Shown here piece by piece: positions 20,907 to 30,677 of a DNA stretch of 64,000 nt. The translations under genes and the position numbers were made by a program. This stretch comes from CAYLPU01 sp964385635 (GTDB lineage: Bacteria > Chloroflexota > Anaerolineae > B4-G1): assembly GCA_964385635.1 (NCBI GenBank), contig CAYLPU010000014.1:5472-69471 (forward strand), in the 5' to 3' direction. Positions within the stretch are counted from its first letter, which is position 1. Every line of letters starts with the position of its first letter. The notes beneath the pieces were generated by a model, which saw only the letters and a list, made by a program, of their open reading frames with translations, was not told the origin of the DNA and ran no database searches.

Positions 20907-20962
20907 ATAAGCGCTTTTTTATAAAATTATTCTTTATGTATTGTGGAACTGCGGAGGGCGAT

Positions 20963-21277
20963 ATGGCTGTTCAGCATCGCAAGACGCTCGATGGGGAACT
21001 ACGGGAGACGGCACGCTATTTTTACGCCCTTAAGGACATCTTGCGCCTGCGCATCCTCGTGACGCTGGCCAGCAGCGGAGAGATGACCGTAACCAAGTTG
21101 GCGCGGACATTGCACATTAGCCAGCCGCTTGTTTCCTTCCACCTGCGCCCGCTGCGTGTACTCGGGCTGGTTCAGGTTCGTCGAACTGGCCGGGAGGTAT
21201 ACTGTTCTTTGAACCTGTCTGAAATCCAACGACGTCAGGCTGAGTTCTTGGAGGTACTGATCAGAGCGGCGGCATAG
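20963..21277 (+). CDS. ArsR-family winged-helix regulator
   Basis: Small transcription regulator of 104 residues. The winged helix-turn-helix is clear: LKDILRLRILVTLASSGEMTV, LARTLHISQPLVSFHLRPLRVLGLV, and the wing RRTGREVYCSL. I chose ATG 20963, preceded by ggaggg; an in-frame ATG at 20936 is weaker. No Cys-based metal motif (ELCVCDL type) is present, so the signal is unlikely to be arsenite. It may regulate itself and the CDP-alcohol transferase gene 82 bases downstream; this is inference. Confidence 0.88.
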   Translation: MAVQHRKTLDGELRETARYFYALKDILRLRILVTLASSGEMTVTKLARTLHISQPLVSFHLRPLRVLGLVQVRRTGREVYCSLNLSEIQRRQAEFLEVLIRAAA

Positions 21278-21359
21278 GAAGTCGTGGTCGGTGTGACTCA
21301 ACGGCAACGGTGTGCGATAAGGGTTAGAAGTATCACTATGGCGGAGGCGGTCACGGAAG

Positions 21360-22022
21360 ATGAGTAGTGTGCAGCAGGTAAAGCCCGAACGGCGTGTGAA
21401 GCAGAAGCCGCAGCGCAAACGGTGGGATTCATTTACCGACTGGGCGCGTACCCAGACGAGGGTCCTCCTGATGCCCATCGCCCGTGTTATGGGCCGGCTG
21501 GGCATCCATCCCAATACGATCACCATCCTCGGCCTACTTCTCCAGGCCGGCGTGGGGGTGGTGTTTGGTCTGGGCTACATTACGCTAGGTGGCTGGCTGC
21601 TGCTAGTCGTTGCGCCGGTAGACGCGCTGGATGGGGCGCTGGCGCGGGCCCTCGGGAAGCAGAGCCGCTTTGGGGCGTTTCTCGACTCGACCCTGGACCG
21701 GCTTTCCGATGCCGCGCTGATCTTGGGACTCACGGTGCACTACCTGCTCCACGGGGCACACTTTGAGGTAGTGTTGCTCCTCATCTCGCTAGTAGCTGCG
21801 ATGATGGTCAGTTATATACGTGCCCGGGCTGAGGCGGAAGGCTTCCCTTGTAAGGTGGGGGTGCTGACCCGACTGGAGCGGATCGTTCTCATTGGTGCGC
21901 TGTCAGCGGTCGGATTACCCACTGTGATGTTATGGGCGCTGGCGGTGCTTTCTGTGTTCACAGTGATTCAGCGAATGTTGTACGTATATGCGGTCTCCCG
22001 ACGAGAAGAGATGGACGGTTGA
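21360..22022 (+). CDS. CDP-alcohol phosphatidyltransferase family protein
   Basis: Membrane enzyme transferring a phosphoalcohol from a CDP-lipid. The metal-binding signature D-x2-DG-x2-AR-x8-G-x3-D-x3-D is complete (DALDGALARALGKQ ... GAFLDSTLDR). Several transmembrane helices follow. 220 residues, usual for phosphatidylglycerophosphate or phosphatidylinositol phosphate synthases; the acceptor alcohol cannot be told from sequence. The N terminus (GIHPNTITILGL) is typical. A strong terminator follows. Confidence 0.9.
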   Translation: MSSVQQVKPERRVKQKPQRKRWDSFTDWARTQTRVLLMPIARVMGRLGIHPNTITILGLLLQAGVGVVFGLGYITLGGWLLLVVAPVDALDGALARALGKQSRFGAFLDSTLDRLSDAALILGLTVHYLLHGAHFEVVLLLISLVAAMMVSYIRARAEAEGFPCKVGVLTRLERIVLIGALSAVGLPTVMLWALAVLSVFTVIQRMLYVYAVSRREEMDG

Positions 22023-22047
22023 GTCAGAATAGCCAGGAGACCGTTGA

Positions 22048-22086
22048 ACTGCCAGGCGGAAGCACCGCCTGGCAGTCTGTTTTTTG
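22048..22086 (+). terminator. Rho-independent terminator
   Basis: Twelve-base-pair stem (ACTGCCAGGCGG / CCGCCTGGCAGT) with an AAGCA loop, followed by a T-run. Ends the arsR-like / CDP-alcohol transferase transcript. Confidence 0.92.
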
Positions 22087-22121
22087 AGGGCACATTGTGT
22101 CAGATTAGTACACTATACCCA

Positions 22122-22150
22122 TTGTCAGGATGGCCTAACGTTGGTATAAT
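22122..22150 (+). promoter_or_regulatory. Sigma-70 promoter of the ABC exporter operon
   Basis: TTGTCA, 17-base spacer, TATAAT, 55 bases before the ABC ATPase start. Confidence 0.75.
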
Positions 22151-22204
22151 GGTATTGTCTCTAGTAGTGGTATCTGCTCGTAGGTGTTTTTGCTAATTGC
22201 GGCG

Positions 22205-23116
22205 ATGATTGAATTGATCGGTTTGACCAAACAATTTGGTGACTTCACCGCTGTGGAGCGGGTGACGCTCTCGGTAGCGCCGGGCGAAATCCTGGCGCTG
22301 CTGGGTCCAAACGGGGCTGGCAAGACGACGACAGTGCGTATGCTGGCGGCGATCCTACGCCCGACAATGGGACGGGCCTTCGTGGCAGGGTACTGCGTGA
22401 CCAAGCATCCGCGGGAGGTCCGACGGCGAGTCGGACTGTTGACTGAACACCCGGGACTCTATCTGCGCATGCGGGGCGGGGAATATCTGGATTTCTTTGG
22501 TCGCCTCATGGGCCTGAGCGCCGATGAGCGCAAGTGCCGGGCCAGGGAGTTGCTGGACAGTTTTGGAATGCCTGAGGCCTGGGACCGGCGTATGGGGACG
22601 TACTCGAAGGGAATGCGGCAGAAGATGGCGCTGGTGCGCGCGATGTTGCACGATCCACCAGTCTTATTGCTGGATGAGCCGACCTCGGCGATGGACCCCC
22701 ATAGCGCCAAGTTAGTCCGCGATGCCGTTCTTGGTCTGCGTCACCATCAGCGGGCGATTGTGATTTGCACTCACAACCTGGCGGAGGCGGAGACGCTGGC
22801 CGATCGCATTGCCATCATCCGGCGTGGGCGGATTATCACGCTGGGAACCCCGGCGGAACTGAAGACCCATCTGCTTGGCCCGCCGCTGATGGAATTGCGC
22901 CTGACCCATCCGACCGATGGTGTTGTGAAACTCGTCTCCGACCTGGTGCAGATCGAAGGGCAAGGAAAGACCTGGCTGCGCTATCACACCTCTAATCCCC
23001 AGGAGACCAACCCTCTCTTGCTCCAGACGTTGGCGGCACACAGGGTGGAGGTCGTGACTCTGAGCGAGGTGCCGCGCAGCCTGGAAGATGTCTACCTGCG
23101 GGTGGTGGAGGAATAA
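22205..23116 (+). CDS. ABC-2 type transporter ATP-binding protein
   Basis: ATPase of an exporter. Walker A GPNGAGKTT, signature YSKGMRQKMALVRA, Walker B VLLLDEPTSAMD and the switch His in VICTHNLAEAE are intact. I chose ATG 22205 (MIELIGLTKQFG). About 303 residues; after the ATPase core a C-terminal region of ~80 residues follows, typical of drug or antibiotic exporter ATPases (DrrA/CcmA-like). Pairs with the permease three bases downstream; substrate unknown. Confidence 0.93.
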   Translation: MIELIGLTKQFGDFTAVERVTLSVAPGEILALLGPNGAGKTTTVRMLAAILRPTMGRAFVAGYCVTKHPREVRRRVGLLTEHPGLYLRMRGGEYLDFFGRLMGLSADERKCRARELLDSFGMPEAWDRRMGTYSKGMRQKMALVRAMLHDPPVLLLDEPTSAMDPHSAKLVRDAVLGLRHHQRAIVICTHNLAEAETLADRIAIIRRGRIITLGTPAELKTHLLGPPLMELRLTHPTDGVVKLVSDLVQIEGQGKTWLRYHTSNPQETNPLLLQTLAAHRVEVVTLSEVPRSLEDVYLRVVEE

Positions 23117-23119
23117 GAG

Positions 23120-24625
23120 ATGGCGGCGATACCTGGGCGCACGTGTGCGGCGACGGATGACTCCCTCCGGTTGACGCTGGCGTTAGTGGAGCGTGAAATC
23201 CGGGACACACTGCGAGATTGGCGCATTGTGGCGCCTATCGTGATCCTGACGCTGTTCTTTCCCGTGCTCATGAGTTTCGTGGCCAATATGGCACTGGGTT
23301 GGGTTGCCAAGTATGGCGCGCCGATTATCGGTGAGCGGATGCTTCCTTTCCTATTGATGATAGTGGGCTTCTTCCCCATCTCGTTCTCGCTGGTGGTCGC
23401 GCTGGAAACTTTTGTGGGAGAGAAGGAGCGCAGGAGCCTCGAACCGCTTCTGGCGACGCCCCTGACGGACACACAACTGTATTTGGGCAAGACACTGGCG
23501 GCGCTGATTCCTCCCTTATTGGCAGCCTATATGGGTGTTGTTGTCTACGTGGTCGGATTGTATTTCATCGAGGCCTGGACGCCACCGCCGATTTTGTTGC
23601 TGCTGGTTCTCCTGCTGACGACGGCGGAGGGACTGGTGATGGTCTCCGGCGCGGTGGTCGTCTCCAGTCAGACGACGAGTGTGCGAGCGGCCAACCTGTT
23701 GGCTAGTTTTATCATCATCCCGATGGCACTGCTGGTACAGGTTGAGGCCGTCATCATGTTCTGGGCCAACTACAGTGTCCTGTGGTGGATCATACTCTTT
23801 CTGCTGGTTGTGGACATCGTCCTGGTGCGCATGGGTATTCATATCTTCAATCGCGAGGAGTTGTTGGGGCGCGAGGTTGACGAATTGAACTTCGCCTCTC
23901 TGTGGCGCATGTTTTGTAGATACCTGCGCTGGGAGCGATGGTTCTTCGGGCTGGATTTGCAAAAGATGCCGGCCTGTTTACGCTGGTTAGGGACAGTGGG
24001 TGGCCTCTACGGGCGTGACATCCCGGCTGTTCTGCGCCAGTCGTGGCCAGCGCTCACGGTAGTTGTGATCGCGCTGATCCTTTCAGCCTATATTGGCTGC
24101 TCCTTCGCCGCTCGCTACCCCCTCCCGCCGGAGATACTGCAACTGGAGCAGGTCTCTGCCGAAACGTTCGCCGAGTTACCAGCCGTGGATTGGCTCCCAG
24201 CCTTCACGATCTGGGGCGTGTTAGGCAACAACGTGCGGTCGCTGCTGGCGGCGGCGCTGCTGGCGGTATTCTCCTTCGGTACGCTGGCCATAGCGTTGCT
24301 GATGGCCCCCTTGGCGATCGTGTTCTTCTTCGTCGCACAGGTCGCGCGTCTGGGTTATAACCCGGCGCTGTTTTTCTCTGCATTCGTGTTGCCTCACGGT
24401 TTGCTAGAGTTGCCAGCCGCGACCATCGCAACGGCGTTGGCTGTACGTCTAGGGGCAGCCTTTATGTCACCTCCGCGTGGGATGACGGTGGGCGAGGGGT
24501 GGCTGTGGGCGTTGGCCGATTTGCTTAAGGTCTTTATCGCCCTCGTCTTGCCGCTATTGGCGTTGGCAGCCGTCATCGAGGTCCACGTGACGCCCTCTAT
24601 TGTGGTGTGGGCCTTTGGAGGATAA
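23120..24625 (+). CDS. ABC-2 type transporter permease
   Basis: Integral membrane partner of the preceding ATPase. The product has about ten hydrophobic segments, the ABC-2 membrane motif KERRSLEPLLATPLTDTQLYLGK between the second and third segments, and a second half with an SpoIIM-like stretch (FGTLAIALLMAPLAIVFFF ... GLLELPAATIATALAVRLG). The E(L)PA motif near the end resembles stage II sporulation protein M family. 501 residues, longer than a simple ABC-2 permease, so it is probably a fusion of an ABC-2 permease with a SpoIIM-like domain. Substrate unknown. Confidence 0.85.
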   Translation: MAAIPGRTCAATDDSLRLTLALVEREIRDTLRDWRIVAPIVILTLFFPVLMSFVANMALGWVAKYGAPIIGERMLPFLLMIVGFFPISFSLVVALETFVGEKERRSLEPLLATPLTDTQLYLGKTLAALIPPLLAAYMGVVVYVVGLYFIEAWTPPPILLLLVLLLTTAEGLVMVSGAVVVSSQTTSVRAANLLASFIIIPMALLVQVEAVIMFWANYSVLWWIILFLLVVDIVLVRMGIHIFNREELLGREVDELNFASLWRMFCRYLRWERWFFGLDLQKMPACLRWLGTVGGLYGRDIPAVLRQSWPALTVVVIALILSAYIGCSFAARYPLPPEILQLEQVSAETFAELPAVDWLPAFTIWGVLGNNVRSLLAAALLAVFSFGTLAIALLMAPLAIVFFFVAQVARLGYNPALFFSAFVLPHGLLELPAATIATALAVRLGAAFMSPPRGMTVGEGWLWALADLLKVFIALVLPLLALAAVIEVHVTPSIVVWAFGG

Positions 24626-24631
24626 AGGGCT

Positions 24632-25387
24632 GTGGCGAGAGTAGTGACTTTGGGAACTGCGGCAGCGGTGCCGGATGAGGTACATGCCAACACTTACCTG
24701 GCGGTTGAGGGTGAACAGGGTTTTTTCCTGATTGATTGTGGGGATAGCCCTCTCGTGCGAATTCAGCGCGCTGGTCTCGCGCCCGAGCGTTTGCGCGGAT
24801 TGATGATCACTCACTTTCATCCCGATCATGTTTTTGGCATACCCATACTGCTGATGAATATCTGGCTGTTGGGACGCGCCGCCCCGCTCCCTGTGTATGG
24901 CCTGCAAGACGTACTGGAGCGGTTTCAGGCTATGATGGAACTGTTCTGCTGGCGAGAATGGCCCAACCTCTTTCCTGTGATCTGTCGGACTGTGGCCAAG
25001 AAGGTGGGTGCGCTGGTGCTGGAGAACGACGATTTTCGTATTACGGGCGCGCCGGTTGAGCACCTGATGCCTACCTTGGGTTTGCGGATAGAGAATAAGC
25101 GCAGTGGTGGAGTCGTGGCCTATTCCAGTGACACCTCACCCTGCGATGCAGTGGTAGCACTGGCGCGGGATGCTACCATCCTGATCCATGAGGCGGCGAA
25201 GAACACGCTGGGTCACTCCAGTGCTGCCCAGGCGGGAGAGATCGCTCGCCGGGCTGGTGCAGGCCGCCTGGTGCTGGTTCACTACCGGCCCGCTCCCTGG
25301 AAGTACGACCGTTGGCTCAAGGAAGCAACCGCGGCTTTTGGTGGACCGGTGGAACTGGCCCAGGATTTCGCGGAGTATATCTTCTGA
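24632..25387 (+). CDS. Metallo-beta-lactamase fold hydrolase, RNase Z-like
   Basis: Metal-dependent hydrolase. The metal motif HFHPDH is at residues ~64-69, preceded by a DCGDS strand; a later Asp (YSSDTSPCD) and His (VLVHYRP) complete the usual ligand set. The overall shape (GTAAAVPDEVHANTYLAVEG start, C-terminal HSSAAQAGEIARRAGA) resembles the RNase Z / arylsulfatase-like branch. 251 residues. It lies 6 bases after the permease and ahead of the histidine kinase, possibly in one transcript. Confidence 0.87.
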   Translation: MARVVTLGTAAAVPDEVHANTYLAVEGEQGFFLIDCGDSPLVRIQRAGLAPERLRGLMITHFHPDHVFGIPILLMNIWLLGRAAPLPVYGLQDVLERFQAMMELFCWREWPNLFPVICRTVAKKVGALVLENDDFRITGAPVEHLMPTLGLRIENKRSGGVVAYSSDTSPCDAVVALARDATILIHEAAKNTLGHSSAAQAGEIARRAGAGRLVLVHYRPAPWKYDRWLKEATAAFGGPVELAQDFAEYIF

Positions 25388-25421
25388 TCTTCCATCCACA
25401 GAGGAAAGGTTGGACTGTCGG

Positions 25422-26804
25422 ATGACCTGGCTGCGAGAGACTCTCGCTGCTCATCAGTTTGGGTTGGCACTTCTGCACGGGCAGGCCTTTTTCGTGCTGG
25501 GTTTCTCAATTGTCATCCTGGTTCGCCGCAGCGCACGCCTGGAGGTTGCCCGTGGCCTCGTACTTCTGGCTGCTTTCGGGTTTTGTGAGACGCTGATCGC
25601 CTGGAGCGCCGCGTGGGCCATATATTCGCCTGCTCTGGCTCCCGCGCTCGGTTTGCTGCGGCTGCTTCTGCTGGGCGCTGGTTATGCTTTTCTGTTGGCT
25701 TTCGCCTTGCAGACCCTCGTGTCGCCGGAGGGACGAGATTGGGAGCGTTGGGCCTTTGTCGGCGGGATCTTTGTTCTGTGGTTGGTCAGTTTGGTCGTCG
25801 CCCGCTTGACCGGTGTGCCATTGGAACAGGTTTGCCTCGGCGGCGAGATCGCTGCAAGATATGGGCTGGCGCTGCCTGGCGGCTTGGTGGGGGCGTGGGG
25901 ACTACGTCGCCAGACGTACCGTACCATCGAACGTGAGCGGCTGCCACTGGTCAAGCCCCACCTGCGTGTTACTGGGCTTGCCCTGGGGTTCTTTGCTCTG
26001 TTCGGAGGACTGATTGGTCCCGCCGCACCTTTCTTTCCCGCCAATTGGCTCAATCAGGATGTGCTTCTGTGGGTAACGGGTGTCCCGGTCCCGCTTCTTC
26101 GTGGCCTATGTGGTATTGCTATCACTTATGGGATCGTGCGAGCGCTGGGTGTGGTCCTGAGCGAGATGGAACTCTGGCTGGAGAGTGTGGAGCGCAGGCA
26201 AGCGCTGGCCAGCGAGCGGGAGCGTATTGGGCGTGAGTTACACGACGGCATCATCCAATCCATCTACGCTGCTGGGCTCATGCTGGAAGGAGTCCAGCAC
26301 AGCATTACCGGCGATCCGAAGGTGGCACGCGCTCAACTGACGCGCGCGATTGAAAGCCTGAACCAGACGATCCGTGACATTCGTCGCTACATCTTCGACC
26401 TGCGTGGCGAGATGCCAGAGGATGACCTTGAGACAGGCCTGAGCAAGATGCTCAAGGAATTTCGCGCTAACACGCTGCTGGAGACAGAGTTCGTCGTGGA
26501 GGGTGAGGACAATCAGAGGTTTAGGGCCGAGCGCCGACAACATGTATTCCAGATCGCGCGCGAAGCGTTGACCAACGTGGCACGGCACGCACAGGCCCGG
26601 CGGGTCGAAGTGTGCTTGCGATACGGCGTTAATGCTCTGCAACTCCGTATCTCCGATGATGGCATTGGACTCTCGGCGCTGCCGAGCAACAAAGGGCAGG
26701 GCTTGCGGAACATCCGCGAGCGCACTCGTTTGCTTGATGGCATGCTGGATATTGGCATTGCGCCGAACAAGGGTATGACCCTGATCCTCACTGTGCCCTA
26801 TTAG
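25422..26804 (+). CDS. NarL-type sensor histidine kinase
   Basis: Membrane sensor kinase of 460 residues. About seven hydrophobic segments (residues ~15-250) are followed by a HisKA_3 dimerisation region, phosphoacceptor His274 in [16 protein letters not shown], and an HATPase domain ([14 protein letters not shown] box; ISDDGIGL G1 box; [12 protein letters not shown]). ATG 25422 is chosen; the longer reading frame upstream overlaps the MBL gene in another frame. Partner of the regulator 5 bases downstream. Signal unknown. Confidence 0.92.
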   Translation: MTWLRETLAAHQFGLALLHGQAFFVLGFSIVILVRRSARLEVARGLVLLAAFGFCETLIAWSAAWAIYSPALAPALGLLRLLLLGAGYAFLLAFALQTLVSPEGRDWERWAFVGGIFVLWLVSLVVARLTGVPLEQVCLGGEIAARYGLALPGGLVGAWGLRRQTYRTIERERLPLVKPHLRVTGLALGFFALFGGLIGPAAPFFPANWLNQDVLLWVTGVPVPLLRGLCGIAITYGIVRALGVVLSEMELWLESVERRQALASERERIGRELHDGIIQSIYAAGLMLEGVQHSITGDPKVARAQLTRAIESLNQTIRDIRRYIFDLRGEMPEDDLETGLSKMLKEFRANTLLETEFVVEGEDNQRFRAERRQHVFQIAREALTNVARHAQARRVEVCLRYGVNALQLRISDDGIGLSALPSNKGQGLRNIRERTRLLDGMLDIGIAPNKGMTLILTVPY

Positions 26805-26809
26805 CGAAT

Positions 26810-27460
26810 ATGACTCTCAGAATCATCATCGTAGACGATCACGAGGTGGTACGGCTCGGGCTGCGCACGCTTCTTGAGCGTCATCCTGATTTCACAGTTG
26901 TGGATGAGGCTGCCACGGCCAAAGAGGCTGTGCAGAAGTCCTTGCTTCTTCGTCCCGACGTCGTGGTGATGGACATCCGACTGCTGGGGGGGAGTGGTAT
27001 TGATGCCTGCCGGAAGATCGTCGGGCAGGCCCCCGAGGTCAAAGTTATCATGCTCACGTCATACGCTGAGGACGACATGTTGTTCGATGCCATCCAGGCT
27101 GGGGCATGCGGATACGTGCTCAAGCAGATCGGCAGCGACGACCTGATCCGGGCGGTGGAGACAGTGGGGCGGGGGGAGGCGCTGTTGGATCCGGCGCTCA
27201 CGCAGCGTGTCTTCGCTCGCGTGCGCGAAGCAGCGCGCAAGGAGCATGATGAGGCTTTCGCTGGCCTGACCGACCAGGAGATGCGCGTCCTGGCCCAGGT
27301 GGCCGAGGGAAAGACGAACCGGGAGATTGCCGAAGTGCTGTTTCTGGGTGAAGGGACAGTGCGTAACTACGTCAGCAGCATTCTGAGCAAACTGGACTTG
27401 GCCAATCGCGCTGAGGCTGCTGCCTACGCGGTGAAGCACGATCTGGAGGAGTTTCTCTGA
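26810..27460 (+). CDS. NarL/LuxR-family response regulator
   Basis: Receiver domain with acidic pair DD (residues 9-10), phosphoacceptor Asp55 in [12 protein letters not shown] and Lys in VLKQIG, followed by a LuxR-type helix-turn-helix ([31 protein letters not shown], with [14 protein letters not shown]). 216 residues. Forms a two-component pair with the preceding kinase; targets not visible. Confidence 0.95.
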   Translation: MTLRIIIVDDHEVVRLGLRTLLERHPDFTVVDEAATAKEAVQKSLLLRPDVVVMDIRLLGGSGIDACRKIVGQAPEVKVIMLTSYAEDDMLFDAIQAGACGYVLKQIGSDDLIRAVETVGRGEALLDPALTQRVFARVREAARKEHDEAFAGLTDQEMRVLAQVAEGKTNREIAEVLFLGEGTVRNYVSSILSKLDLANRAEAAAYAVKHDLEEFL

Positions 27461-27533
27461 CTCTGGCGGCGAGAAGCCGCAGCACCTCAAGTCACGCTCG
27501 CTCATTTGACGGCTTTCCCTCTTGGCACAAGAC

Positions 27534-27564
27534 ACCGGCCCAGAGAATACCTCTGGGCCGGTTT
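27534..27564. terminator. Bidirectional terminator hairpin
   Basis: Twelve-base-pair perfect stem (ACCGGCCCAGAG / CTCTGGGCCGGT) with AATAC loop, followed by TTT on +. It lies between the converging response regulator and ABC binding protein genes; T-runs on both sides are weak. Confidence 0.7.
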
Positions 27565-27626
27565 GGATGCCACGCTGCGAAATCAGGCCCGCAGCCTTCG
27601 TCTGTGGATGTTATTCGGAATGGGTT

Positions 27627-29024
27627 CTAAGGCGCCGCTTCCTCCAGGTACTCGTTGCATGCCGAAACGGTGGCGTCAAGTTGTGCCTGGGCGTCCTCAC
27701 CACCCAGGACAGCGGTGAGCATCTCCGAGATGGCCGAACGGCACTCATCGTACCCGGCCACTGGCGCCTCGACGCCGGAGTCCATTGACATGAAGGTGAA
27801 GGCCTTCTCGTAGGTGGGGTGCTCGGCGAAGTAGTCGGTCAACAGGTCGGCCGCTGCCTGGCGGGTGGGGAAGTAGCCAGTGCCACTTGCCCACGTCGCC
27901 TGCTGCTCCGGCTCGCTCATCCATTTGATGAACAGCCATGCCGCCAACTGCTGCTCGGGAGTGCTCACGAGGATGGACTGGCTTGCGCCGTAGATGTTCA
28001 GCCGTGGCTTGTCCGTGGTGTGCGGTGGCGGGTTGACGCTCCAGTTGAAGCCCGCGCCCTCGTCCACCACGCTCCCGTAGTAGGGCAGGCCGGAGATGGA
28101 ACTGATGGTGAAGAGCGAGCGTCCCGCGCCGAAGTCGCTCTGGTCGCCGTACTTTTCCGTCTGCTCTACAGCACAACCATCCTCCACCATGCCCTGTAGG
28201 AAGGTCAACGCTTCCAGGCCTGCTGCATCATTAAAGACGTAGCCGGTGCCGGTCTCGTTGATGATGTTGCCGCCCCGGCTGAAGGTGAAGGTGGCGAAGC
28301 GGGGGGCGTCAATGGAGTAGACGTAGCCGAGGCCAGGCCCCGCAACCGTGGCATCAGAGAAGGGCTGCTCGACGGCGGCGCAGGCCATCTCACTGAATTC
28401 TTCCCAGGTCTCGGGCGGGCCGTCGTAGCCCAACTCGGCCAGCCAGTCCTCGTTGTAGTACATCACTTCCATAGACTTGTAGGGAGGCCAGCCGTAGCGA
28501 GCCTCGAACTGCGGCAGAATGTCGGCGGCCAGCGCGATGGGGAAGAAGTCGCCCAGTTCCGCCTCCGTGTACCCCCACTTCTCGCTTTCCACGTAGGGGT
28601 CCAGCGCGGCCAACACGCCCTGCACAGCGTAGGTGGCTGCCTGGTTCTGGTAGGCCACCGCCATCTCGGGGAGTTGAGCATCCCCGGCCGGGATGGCCGT
28701 GATGATGTTCTTATACAGGTCGTTGTAACCGCCCTGGGATGCTCCCTGGATCGTGATGCCCCACTCATTGGTGCGGTTAAATTCGTCAATCATGCTCAGC
28801 ATGAGCTCCTCGCGGGAGCTTGTGTGCTGGTACCAGTACTCAACTACCTGGCCGCTGGGGTCCAGGTTCTCTATCTCGCCGTAGATCTCCACGTCGTAGG
28901 GTAGGGACTTCATCGGCTCCCTGGTCGGCGTGGGCGTGCAAGAGACGACCGACGTGATGATGAGTATCGGAATGATCAGCAGCGCCAGCAATCTGAGAAG
29001 CACCTTTCTTGTGCCCGTTGTCAT
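27627..29024 (-). CDS. Sugar ABC transporter binding lipoprotein (copy 2)
   Basis: Extracellular solute-binding protein of the sugar/oligosaccharide class. Signal peptide of ~28 residues with lipobox VVSC, then a Thr/Pro linker. SBP family motifs: YQNQAATYAV, SMEVMYYNEDWLAELGYDGPPETWEEF, ASGTGYFPTRQAA. ATG 29024 is chosen because the in-frame ATG at 29087 adds unrelated residues, though AGGAGG directly abuts the ATG with no spacer. 465 residues. Clear paralogue of the upstream copy 1 (shared layout and motifs). Ligand unknown. Confidence 0.9.
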   Translation of the reverse strand: MTTGTRKVLLRLLALLIIPILIITSVVSCTPTPTREPMKSLPYDVEIYGEIENLDPSGQVVEYWYQHTSSREELMLSMIDEFNRTNEWGITIQGASQGGYNDLYKNIITAIPAGDAQLPEMAVAYQNQAATYAVQGVLAALDPYVESEKWGYTEAELGDFFPIALAADILPQFEARYGWPPYKSMEVMYYNEDWLAELGYDGPPETWEEFSEMACAAVEQPFSDATVAGPGLGYVYSIDAPRFATFTFSRGGNIINETGTGYVFNDAAGLEALTFLQGMVEDGCAVEQTEKYGDQSDFGAGRSLFTISSISGLPYYGSVVDEGAGFNWSVNPPPHTTDKPRLNIYGASQSILVSTPEQQLAAWLFIKWMSEPEQQATWASGTGYFPTRQAAADLLTDYFAEHPTYEKAFTFMSMDSGVEAPVAGYDECRSAISEMLTAVLGGEDAQAQLDATVSACNEYLEEAAP

Positions 29025-29066
29025 CCTCCTCGTGCTATGTGTCACCACAACGTGGATGAGTGAAGC

Positions 29067-29100
29067 AGCGGGGCGCAAGTTGCCCAACTCGCACCCCGCT
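29067..29100 (-). other. Intercistronic hairpin between the binding protein genes
   Basis: Two 15-base arms (AGCGGGGYGCRAGTT type, 13 of 15 matching) around a short loop. No T-run follows, so it is more likely a transcript-stabilising or processing hairpin than a terminator, as known between malE and malF in enteric bacteria; this role is inference. Confidence 0.6.
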
Positions 29101-29136
29101 GTGTTTCAGGTGAGATCAAGCCTCATCAGGAGGCTA

Positions 29137-30513
29137 CTACTCCATCAATTCGGCCTGAAGCTCGTTGGCCTCCTCGGTCAGGGCGGTCAAGGTTTCCTCG
29201 ACGTCCGCGCCCTGCATGATCTCGTTAAAGGCCTGCTCAGCGGCATCACGCACGGCCTGGTACGAGATGAGCTGCGGCTCGTACGTGCCGTAGGGCAGCA
29301 AGGCCAGGGCTCGACCCCACTGCGGATTCTCATTGACGTAGTCGGTCAAGAGATCCGCCGTACTGGCGCGGGTCGGGAAGTAGCCGCTGATCTTGTCCCA
29401 CTCCGCCTGCATTTCGGGCGAGGTGAGCCACTTGATAACGATCCAGGCAGCCAGTTGGGTTGGAGGCGTGGTGGCGGGGATCATGATGTCACCACCGTAG
29501 ATGTTCTGCACGGGGTCGGGGGTCGTGTGCGGGACGGCCGTGACGCCCCATTCGTCCTCGCTACCGATGTCCGCCATATCGCTGGCATAGAAGGGAATTC
29601 CTGAGCTCGATCCCATCGTAAAGATGGCGCGGCGGGCGGCGAGCTCGGGGTTCGGGTACCCTTCGGTGAAGAAGTAGGCACAGCCGTCGTCGTGCATTTC
29701 TTTGAGGAAAGCCATAGCGTCAATGGTCGCCTGTCCGTTGTAATTGTAGCCAGTGCGATCCTCGCTCGAAACGTCGCCGCCAAAGGCGAAGGTCCAGGCC
29801 GCCACGGCCGAAGCGTCGTCGCGCAGGATGAAGCCGCCGGTACCGTCGGCGTTGGCTGCAGCGCCCGCGCACGCCATCTCCCTGAACTCCTCAGGCGTGG
29901 TGGGCGGGCCGTCGAAACCAAGTTCTTCCAACCAGGTCTGGTTGTAGAACAACATCTCCATCGAACGGTTGGGCGGGAACCCCAGGCGCTGGTTGTCGAA
30001 GGCCGGGTGGACGCCTTGCTCGATGAAAGCCGCGTAGAAATCCGCCTTCTCCTCGGCGGTCAGGCCCCATTTCGGATCATCTATGTAAAGGTTCATGTCC
30101 GCCAGCCCGTCGGCCAGCGCGTAGAAGGCCTGGTCGTTCTGGTAGCCCACCGTTAGCCCGGGCAACTCGCCCGTGGCGATGCCAGCATTCATCTTGTCGC
30201 GGATATCGTTGTAACTGCCCTGATTCAGGGGGACGAGGGTGATGCCGCACTCGTTGGTCGCATTAAATTCTTCGGCCATCTCGTCCAACCATTCCTCACG
30301 ATGTCGACTGTGTTGGTGCCACCAGATCACCACTCGGTGGCGCGGGTCAACGCCGGCCAGGGGGCCTTCGGTAGCCGGTGCGCACGGTTCCGGCGCCCCG
30401 GGCGGCACCTCAGGCGGTGCCTCAGTGGGCGCTGGCGTCGGCTGGCAAGAAGCGACCAGCGGCAGTGCCAGAGCCAGGATAACCAACAACGCAAACAGTT
30501 TATGCACTTTCAT
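29137..30513 (-). CDS. Sugar ABC transporter binding lipoprotein (copy 1)
   Basis: Extracellular solute-binding lipoprotein. Signal peptide [18 protein letters not shown] with lipobox LVASC, then a Pro/Ala/Glu linker. Contains [41 protein letters not shown] and [10 protein letters not shown], matching copy 2 position by position. 458 residues; Shine-Dalgarno aggaggagaaagg. It follows the MalG-type gene after 164 bases that hold no convincing gene. Confidence 0.93.
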   Translation of the reverse strand: MKVHKLFALLVILALALPLVASCQPTPAPTEAPPEVPPGAPEPCAPATEGPLAGVDPRHRVVIWWHQHSRHREEWLDEMAEEFNATNECGITLVPLNQGSYNDIRDKMNAGIATGELPGLTVGYQNDQAFYALADGLADMNLYIDDPKWGLTAEEKADFYAAFIEQGVHPAFDNQRLGFPPNRSMEMLFYNQTWLEELGFDGPPTTPEEFREMACAGAAANADGTGGFILRDDASAVAAWTFAFGGDVSSEDRTGYNYNGQATIDAMAFLKEMHDDGCAYFFTEGYPNPELAARRAIFTMGSSSGIPFYASDMADIGSEDEWGVTAVPHTTPDPVQNIYGGDIMIPATTPPTQLAAWIVIKWLTSPEMQAEWDKISGYFPTRASTADLLTDYVNENPQWGRALALLPYGTYEPQLISYQAVRDAAEQAFNEIMQGADVEETLTALTEEANELQAELME

Positions 30514-30604
30514 TGTCCTTTCTCCTCCTGATTGAATGTTTGGAAAGTAGTGTGGGTCAGACGGTTCACTGTGGGATAGTCGTAAGGTATCGCTTCTCGC
30601 GTAT

Positions 30605-30614
30605 CACCTCCTTT
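30605..30614 (-). promoter_or_regulatory. Orphan perfect Shine-Dalgarno
   Basis: AAAGGAGGTG on the minus strand is fully complementary to the usual 16S tail but lies about 90 bases before the binding protein start. The only following open frame is a 13-codon one starting with GTG inside the motif. Purpose unknown. Confidence 0.35.
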
Positions 30615-30677
30615 CGCTTACATGGTTATGAGAGACATCTGCTTCGAGGGGTACGTTGGCTTGATGATTGCCTCTGT

